A stretch of 64,000 bases of DNA, taken from the NCBI RefSeq assembly GCF_012223425.1, contig NZ_CP038799.1, positions 930,001 through 994,000 on the forward strand. Reading direction: 5' to 3'. The stretch comes from Mycolicibacterium frederiksbergense (lineage in GTDB: Bacteria > Actinomycetota > Actinomycetes > Mycobacteriales > Mycobacteriaceae). The position numbers were made by a program, and so were the translations under genes. Every line of letters starts with the position of its first letter. The stretch's first letter is position 1. Shown here in pieces: positions 55,373-64,000 of this stretch. Under the pieces are notes generated by a model. The model saw nothing but the letters and a program-made list of their open reading frames with translations, was not told the origin of the DNA and did no database searches.

Positions 55373-56566
55373 TCAGGATTCTCCGCTGCCGGTCAGCTCG
55401 TCGACGGCGGCGTACAGCGATTCCGCGTACCGCTGCTCGCTGAACCGTTCGGCGTGCGCCCGCAGTGTGTCCGGGTCGAATCGGCAGGCCTCGAAGCGGT
55501 CGAGTGCGTCGGCGATGGAGTCCGCGGCCGGCCGGTCGAAGAACATCCCGGTCGTACCCTCGATGACGGTATCCAGGAAGCCGCCCCAGCGCAGCACCAC
55601 GGCCGGTCGCCCGGACACCGCGGCCTCGATGGGGGTCAGCCCGAAGTCCTCGTAGCTGGCCGCGATCAGTGCCCGGCACGACTGGTACAGCCAGGCCATC
55701 TGGCCGTCGGTGAGCGCCGAGAGCATCCGCACGTTGGGCGTCTTCATCCGCTCGATGCGCGCGGCCTCCGGGCCGTGGCCGACCACCACCAGCCGGCGAT
55801 CGCTCTTCGCGAAGGCCCCCACGACCGCGTCGACGTTCTTGTAGGCCATCAGCCGGGACACACACAGGTAGAAGGGGGCCTCGGTCTGACGCTCTGGCCG
55901 CGAGGCCGGCCCGTCGGTGGCCCAGTCCTGCAGTTCGGGTACCGGTTCGGCCGCGGTGTGCGGTTTCATCGCGATCGGGGAGGGCAGCACACCGGCGTCG
56001 ATACCGTAGGCGGCGCTGATGCGGTGCTTGATGGCCGTCGACACCGCGAGGTAGCGGTCGACCGACATCGCCGCGCGCCGGTCCCACGACTTCAGCAGCG
56101 GCGAGCCCACTTTCAACGCGGCCCGCTTCAACCGGTCCCCGTCGGGTTTGAGGTAGTGGTCCAGCGCGTAGAGCCAGTGCGCCGGGGTGTGGCAGTGCAC
56201 GAGTTTGACGCCGTCGGTCCGGAAGCCGTGTGCCCAGCCGCTGCTGCTGGTCACCACGACGTCGGCGTCGACGTACATCGCACCCGCCGCGAAGGGCAGC
56301 ACCGGCAGCGCAGCCCGGTGGTGCTTGCGGAACAACGCGACACGGTTCAGCGGGGACACCCGGATATCGCGATCGGCGAACTCCGGATAGGTGCCGTCCG
56401 GGTCGTACAGCAGGGTGTAGATGGGGGCGTCCGGAAACGCCTTGCTCATCGAGAGCACGACCTTCTCGGCACCGCCGCGCTGGGTGAGGTAGTCGTGCGC
56501 GATCGCCACCCGCGGCCCGTCCACACCGTCGTAGCGGTGCGGTGGCGCGCTGTGGTCGTCGGGCAC
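55373..56566 (-). CDS. Family 4 glycosyltransferase C of the locus
   Basis: 397-residue GT4 enzyme. It opens with VAIAHDYLTQRGGAEKVVLSM and has the acceptor-side CHTPAHWLYALDHYLKP and the donor E-x7-E motif in SYEDFGLTPIEAAVSGRP. The closest known types are mannosyltransferases of the WbaZ group, but the sugar is not certain. GTG start with AGGAGG upstream. It lies 86 bp upstream of the acyltransferase gene and heads the five-gene leftward series (GT C, acyltransferase, GT B, Wzx, GT A). Confidence 0.9.
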   Translation of the reverse strand: MPDDHSAPPHRYDGVDGPRVAIAHDYLTQRGGAEKVVLSMSKAFPDAPIYTLLYDPDGTYPEFADRDIRVSPLNRVALFRKHHRAALPVLPFAAGAMYVDADVVVTSSSGWAHGFRTDGVKLVHCHTPAHWLYALDHYLKPDGDRLKRAALKVGSPLLKSWDRRAAMSVDRYLAVSTAIKHRISAAYGIDAGVLPSPIAMKPHTAAEPVPELQDWATDGPASRPERQTEAPFYLCVSRLMAYKNVDAVVGAFAKSDRRLVVVGHGPEAARIERMKTPNVRMLSALTDGQMAWLYQSCRALIAASYEDFGLTPIEAAVSGRPAVVLRWGGFLDTVIEGTTGMFFDRPAADSIADALDRFEACRFDPDTLRAHAERFSEQRYAESLYAAVDELTGSGES

Positions 56567-56702
56567 GACAATTCCTCCTGCGAATACGACATGGGCGCGT
56601 CGGTGCGGCCGACGTCGGGTTGCTCAGGTGACGTTAGCCGACCGATGTTCACCGTGCCGACCCGTCACCCGCCACGTGCCCGCCGCCCCCCGGTGCAGGG
56701 AA

Positions 56703-57827
56703 TCAGCGGGCCGCCAGGTTCGCCAGGTTGTCATCGACCTCTTGTTTCCAGATGCCGAACGCGTGGGTGGTGTCGACCTCCAGTTCGAAGCGGTCGGTCA
56801 TCTCGGCGGTGACATCGGCGACGTCGACGTAGAACTGCTCATACCAGCGGCGGTGCTGGTAGACGCCACCGTCCTCCTCGGTGAGCAGCGGGTTGTCGAT
56901 GCGGGTCTTGTGCTTCCAGATCTCGACGTCCTCACCGAAGCCGTCGCCGAAGGACCGGCTCATCGCCCCGGCGAGCTTGGCGGCCTTGTCGGCGGGCAGC
57001 CCGGGCATCTGCTGCACCGCGACGCCGTACTGCAGCACGAACGAGTTGTGGGTCACCGGGTAGTGGCAGTTGATCAGCGCCACCTCGACGGTGAATCCCG
57101 GCGCGAGGTCGTTGTGCAGCCAGTTGATCATGTAGGCCGGACCGAAGTAGGTGGCTTCCGACCGCAGATGCGTTCCGTCCCAGAGCTTGTCGGGGTCGGC
57201 GATATAGTCCGGGCGCGGTTTTGACTCCATGAACTGGCTCGCGGTGTGGCCCTCGATGACGTTCTTGAAGAAGGTCGGGTACGCGTGGTGGATATAGAAG
57301 AAGTGCGCCATGTCGACGTTGTTGTCCACGATCTCGCGGCAGTGCGAGCCCTCGATGAGAATCGAATTCCACTGCCACGGCGACCACAACCCCTCGGCGT
57401 AACCCTCGATCGAGGGCGGCGCCAGTTCCGGTGGCGGGCTGGAACGCTCGGGGTCGTGCCAGACCAGTAGCTGACCGTTCACCTCATGGGTGGGCCAGGT
57501 GCGGGTGCGCGCCAGCCGCGGGGTGCGCTTGGCGTAGGGCACCAGTGCGCACTTGCCGTCGCCGCCCCAGCGCCAGTCGTGGAACGGGCAGGCCAGGTTG
57601 TCGTCCTTGACGGCGCCGCGGGACAGGTCACCACCCATGTGGCGGCAGTAGGCGTCGAGCACGTGCACCTCGCCTGCGGAGTCGCTGTAGACGACCAGCT
57701 TGGTGCCGAAGGCCTCGATACCGTGCGGTTGCCCGTCGCGGAACTCCTCGGCCAGGCCCAGGCAGTGCCAGCCGCGGGCGAACCGCGTCATCGACGTGCC
57801 GGCGTCGATCTCCCGGATCTCAGTCAT
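56703..57827 (-). CDS. Rieske oxygenase, 3-ketosteroid 9-alpha-hydroxylase oxygenase-like
   Basis: 374-residue KshA-type Rieske oxygenase. The [2Fe-2S] centre ligands are C61/H63 and C80/H83. The mononuclear iron ligands are probably H175 and H180 in NNVDMAHFFYIHH and D300 in GEDVEIW. KshA with a separate reductase hydroxylates 4-androstene-3,17-dione-type steroids at C9 and opens ring B after Delta1-dehydrogenation. No reductase gene is in the window. Its start overlaps the flavoprotein stop by 4 bp. Mycobacteria often carry several KshA paralogues, so this copy's steroid is uncertain. Confidence 0.9.
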   Translation of the reverse strand: MTEIREIDAGTSMTRFARGWHCLGLAEEFRDGQPHGIEAFGTKLVVYSDSAGEVHVLDAYCRHMGGDLSRGAVKDDNLACPFHDWRWGGDGKCALVPYAKRTPRLARTRTWPTHEVNGQLLVWHDPERSSPPPELAPPSIEGYAEGLWSPWQWNSILIEGSHCREIVDNNVDMAHFFYIHHAYPTFFKNVIEGHTASQFMESKPRPDYIADPDKLWDGTHLRSEATYFGPAYMINWLHNDLAPGFTVEVALINCHYPVTHNSFVLQYGVAVQQMPGLPADKAAKLAGAMSRSFGDGFGEDVEIWKHKTRIDNPLLTEEDGGVYQHRRWYEQFYVDVADVTAEMTDRFELEVDTTHAFGIWKQEVDDNLANLAAR

Positions 57828-59407
57828 GCTCGGGTGCTCTGCTCTTCGGGCAAGCGCTCATCGCTCCTGCTTAACATGTCTCGGACCGCCAGGTGGCTGA
57901 ACAGCATGCTCGTTCCGATCGGATTGCCGCCGCCGGGATAGGCGGTGCCACTCGGCGCGGCCATGGTGTTGCCCGCGGCGTAGAGGCCCCCGATCACCCG
58001 ATCGCGGGAATTCAGTACCCGGGCCGCGGTATCGGTCCGCAATCCGCCCTTGGTGCCCAGATCGGACACCCCGAACGCGGCGGCATGGAACGGTCCCTGC
58101 TCGATCGGGACCAGTGGCGACTCCCCGCCGCTGAAGGCGCGGTCATAGGGTTCCTCGCCGCGGCCGAAATCCTCGTCGACGCCGGCGCGCACCTGGTCGT
58201 TGAACCGGGCCACCGTGGCGACCAGCTCTTGTGGCGGCACCCCGATCTCGGCGGCGAGTCCCTCCAGTGTGTCCGCGGTCCGCCACAATCCGGCCTCGAC
58301 GTACCGTTCGGTGGCGACCATCGAGACGTTGGTGGCCTTGACGGGCGGGATGAGGCCCTCACGGTCGTCGTAGACCATCCAGTACGGCAGCGTGACCGTG
58401 CCGGCCGATACCGCGTCGAGCACACCGCGGCCCAGCCGGTCGTAGGCGGCCGATTCGTTGACGAACCGCCGGCCCCGATCATCGACGAAGATACCGCCGG
58501 TGAACCACAGCGCGAAGGCCGACGTGCCGTCTGGATGGCGCAGGCCCGGTGACCACCACGCCTGATCCATCAGGTCGGTGTCGGCGCCGGCAGCGATGCC
58601 GGCCAGGTGGGCCAGACCGCGATTTCCCCACGGCCCCATCGTGTCCCGCGAGTGTCCCGGCACGCCGTAGTGCGCCCGCATCTCGTCGTTGTGTTCGAAG
58701 CCGCCGGCGGCCAGCAGCACGCCCCGGCGGGCGCGGATCGCGCGGCGCTGACCGCCCGACTCGACGATCGCCCCGGTGACGTCGCCGCCCTCGACCACCA
58801 GCTCGACCAGTGCGGTGTCCAGGCGCGCCGAGGTGTCGGGGAAGCGGGCGGTGGCGGTCAGCAGCCGGGCGATCAGCGCCCGGCCGCCGACGAAATAGTC
58901 CGCGGGCTGCGGTTGGCCGAGACGGTCGGCGTCCAGCGGACCCCGCACCGATTCACGCAGGTCGGGCGCGACGGCGACCTTGAGCGGTTTGGCGGCGATA
59001 TGGCGCATACCGTCGGCGCGCGCCTTGGGCGCCTTGCCGAAATAGTCCGGCCACGGCAGCAGTGAGAACTTCAGCAGCTCATCGGCTTCCAGGTATTCGA
59101 TCAGTGGCGCCCCGTTGCGGACGTAGGTTTCCTGCAGGGCCGCCGGTGTCCGGTCCCCGACCACGGCCCGGTAGTACTCCAACGCATCCTCGAGGGTGTC
59201 GTCGACGCCGGCGCGCCGCAGAACGGGATTGCACGGGAACCACATTCCGCCACCCCCGGAGTACGCGGTGGTGCCGCCGAACTTGTCGGAGGCCTCCACC
59301 AGGGTCACCGAGAGCCCTTCGCGCGCCGCGGTGTAGGCGCCGGTCGCCCCGCCCGCGCCCGAGCCGGCCACCAGCACGTCGACGGTTTCATCCCAGACCT
59401 CGGTCAC
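57824..59407 (-). CDS. FAD-dependent 3-ketosteroid dehydrogenase-like protein (KstD family)
   Basis: 527-residue flavoprotein. N-terminal FAD fold VLVAGSGAGGATGAYTAA; second segment FGGTTAYSGGGGMWFPCN is typical of KstD and 3-ketosteroid-Delta4(5) enzymes. Near the C-terminus GTAYPGGGNPIGTSMLFSHLA carries the tyrosine-glycine region that in KstD promotes keto-enol chemistry. It probably introduces a double bond in ring A of a steroid. The GTG at 59407 is chosen; the frame to 59458 is open. Operon with the KshA-like gene (ATGA overlap). Delta1 versus Delta4 specificity is not decided. Confidence 0.83.
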   Translation of the reverse strand: MTEVWDETVDVLVAGSGAGGATGAYTAAREGLSVTLVEASDKFGGTTAYSGGGGMWFPCNPVLRRAGVDDTLEDALEYYRAVVGDRTPAALQETYVRNGAPLIEYLEADELLKFSLLPWPDYFGKAPKARADGMRHIAAKPLKVAVAPDLRESVRGPLDADRLGQPQPADYFVGGRALIARLLTATARFPDTSARLDTALVELVVEGGDVTGAIVESGGQRRAIRARRGVLLAAGGFEHNDEMRAHYGVPGHSRDTMGPWGNRGLAHLAGIAAGADTDLMDQAWWSPGLRHPDGTSAFALWFTGGIFVDDRGRRFVNESAAYDRLGRGVLDAVSAGTVTLPYWMVYDDREGLIPPVKATNVSMVATERYVEAGLWRTADTLEGLAAEIGVPPQELVATVARFNDQVRAGVDEDFGRGEEPYDRAFSGGESPLVPIEQGPFHAAAFGVSDLGTKGGLRTDTAARVLNSRDRVIGGLYAAGNTMAAPSGTAYPGGGNPIGTSMLFSHLAVRDMLSRSDERLPEEQSTRA

Positions 59408-59681
59408 ACTCCCCTGACTAGCACGCACCGCGCAGCCGTGTGGGCGGATTGCCCGCACGGCCGGCGTGGCGAACGGCCGGCCCCGTTCACAGCAAACTTG
59501 ATGTCCATTGCAAGAGAAGGGCCAACCCAGACCATTCGACTGCTGGATATCCCTTTATTGACGTCCCCGTCGAGTGATGGCATTAGCGGATTCGGTGCAC
59601 AGCAATGTGCAAAGCTGCACTATCCGAGCCGCAGTGTGGGTAACGTCAGAACCTCCAACACGACTTTGCGGGGGCAAGCCG

Positions 59682-60428
59682 ATGGCACAGACATATTTCT
59701 CTGAGACGTGCCACGACGTCGAGTACCGGGATTTCGCCGAGCTGTGGCAGGGATACGACGACGCGGTGCTGGATCTGGCCCGTCGCGAGGGCGTGAACGC
59801 GGTCGCCGAACTGGGCGGGGGCGCCAATCCGGTGGTCGGCGACGACGAGAAGTGGGGCTTCGCGGATCGTCGTGTCGTCGTGGACATCTCGCCGCTGGAA
59901 CTCAGCAAGGCGGCCGTGGACGTGCAGACCCGGGTGGTGGATCTGTGCCAGCCGATCGCCGACGATGTCGGTGCCTACGACCTGGTGTTCTCGAAGATGC
60001 TGTGTGAGCATCTGCCCGATCCCGTTGTCTTCCACGAGAACTGCCACAGGCTGCTGCGACCCGGCGGGCTGTCGGTGCACTTCTACCCGACGCTGGGGAC
60101 CTTTCCCTTCCTGGTCAACAAACTGATCCCGGAGAGCACGGCACGGCGAATCCTGGACAAGGTGCAGCCGGGCAGGCTGGACCAGCCCAATCTGGAGAAG
60201 TTCCCGGCCTACTACCGCGGGACCACCGGCCCCACCCGGCGCGCGATGGACAAGTTCGAAGGCTTCGGATTCAAGGTCGAGCAGTGGAAGTCCAGTTTCG
60301 GCCACGCCTACTACTCGGTGATCCCGCCGCTGCAGGCGCTGGAGAACGCCAAGAGCAGGTTCCTGCGCAGGCACCCGGTCCCGGCGTTGGCCAGTTTCTC
60401 GGTGGTGGTGCTGCGCAAGGTCGCCTGA
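59682..60428 (+). CDS. SAM-dependent methyltransferase
   Basis: 248-residue class I methyltransferase. Motif I reads VAELGGGANPVV, followed by VVVDISPLEL and, at motif IV, YDLVFSKMLCEHLPDP; the C-terminal part is hydrophobic enough for a lipid or glycolipid substrate. Start at the ATG at 59682 with GGGGGC upstream; residues before it in the open frame are unlike protein. It is divergent from the KstD-like gene (274-bp gap with no feature I recognise) and converges on the acyl-CoA synthetase with 2 bp between stops. The substrate is unknown. Confidence 0.82.
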   Translation: MAQTYFSETCHDVEYRDFAELWQGYDDAVLDLARREGVNAVAELGGGANPVVGDDEKWGFADRRVVVDISPLELSKAAVDVQTRVVDLCQPIADDVGAYDLVFSKMLCEHLPDPVVFHENCHRLLRPGGLSVHFYPTLGTFPFLVNKLIPESTARRILDKVQPGRLDQPNLEKFPAYYRGTTGPTRRAMDKFEGFGFKVEQWKSSFGHAYYSVIPPLQALENAKSRFLRRHPVPALASFSVVVLRKVA

Positions 60429-60430
60429 TC

Positions 60431-64000
<3,570 letters not shown>

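Noticed and set aside
59408..59681. KstR or KstR2 binding site upstream of the steroid-type genes
   Set aside because: No sequence close to the known palindromes was seen in the gap.

Overview
The window is high-GC actinobacterial DNA, and the gene content and order point to Mycolicibacterium or a closely related mycobacterium. From lpqB to accE5 it follows the M. tuberculosis order around Rv3244c-Rv3281: lpqB-mtrB-mtrA-tmk-sahH, the alkane hydroxylase operon, the mannose genes, whiB2, fbiAB, wbbL/rmlD, lcp1, fadE25, purE/purK, gtrA, birA, accD5/accE5. The species assignment is inferred from recalled gene order and protein resemblance; no database search was run.

Layout. Positions 1-9.8 kb hold the end of an SDR gene, the LpqB-MtrB-MtrA envelope/cell-cycle signalling operon, tmk, a TPR membrane protein, a secreted LIP-type lipase, a small lipoprotein and sahH. 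Positions 9.9-12.2 kb are alkB-rubA-rubB-tetR with a palindromic candidate operator upstream. Positions 12.3-19 kb carry a flavoprotein, manA, a TobH-like SIS protein, phosphomannomutase, a DUF3499 protein, a metallopeptidase-like protein and whiB2. Positions 19.3-22.2 kb are fbiA-fbiB-NUDIX (coenzyme F420), whose last codon is joined to a complete IS630-type element. Positions 23.3-26.1 kb hold sdaA and a MerR regulator divergent from an alpha/beta hydrolase. Positions 26.1-33.4 kb form a cell-wall block: NDP-sugar pyrophosphorylase, WbbL, RmlD, a secreted glycosidase, Lcp1, a TIGR03089 protein and a methyltransferase. Positions 33.4-38.5 kb hold fadE25, purE, purK, gtrA, a PH-domain protein and birA.

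The most notable part is about 38.5-56.6 kb, between birA and accD5, which are neighbours in M. tuberculosis. It encodes what looks like a complete Wzx/Wzy-dependent surface polysaccharide system: a priming phosphoglycosyltransferase, two Wzz-type chain-length proteins (one fused to a BY-kinase-like ATPase with a changed Walker A lysine and no tyrosine tail), Wzy, Wzx, three glycosyltransferases, a hexapeptide acyltransferase and a membrane acyltransferase-3 protein. Four secreted or lipid-anchored LIP-type lipases are interleaved one by one with these genes, often with overlapping start and stop codons. I infer production and acyl editing of an acylated extracellular glycan or glycolipid.

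From 56.7 to 62.1 kb there is a steroid-type catabolic pair (KshA-like Rieske oxygenase and KstD-like flavoprotein dehydrogenase), a methyltransferase and an acyl-CoA synthetase. The window ends in accD5 and the start of accE5. I found no tRNA, rRNA or CRISPR array.
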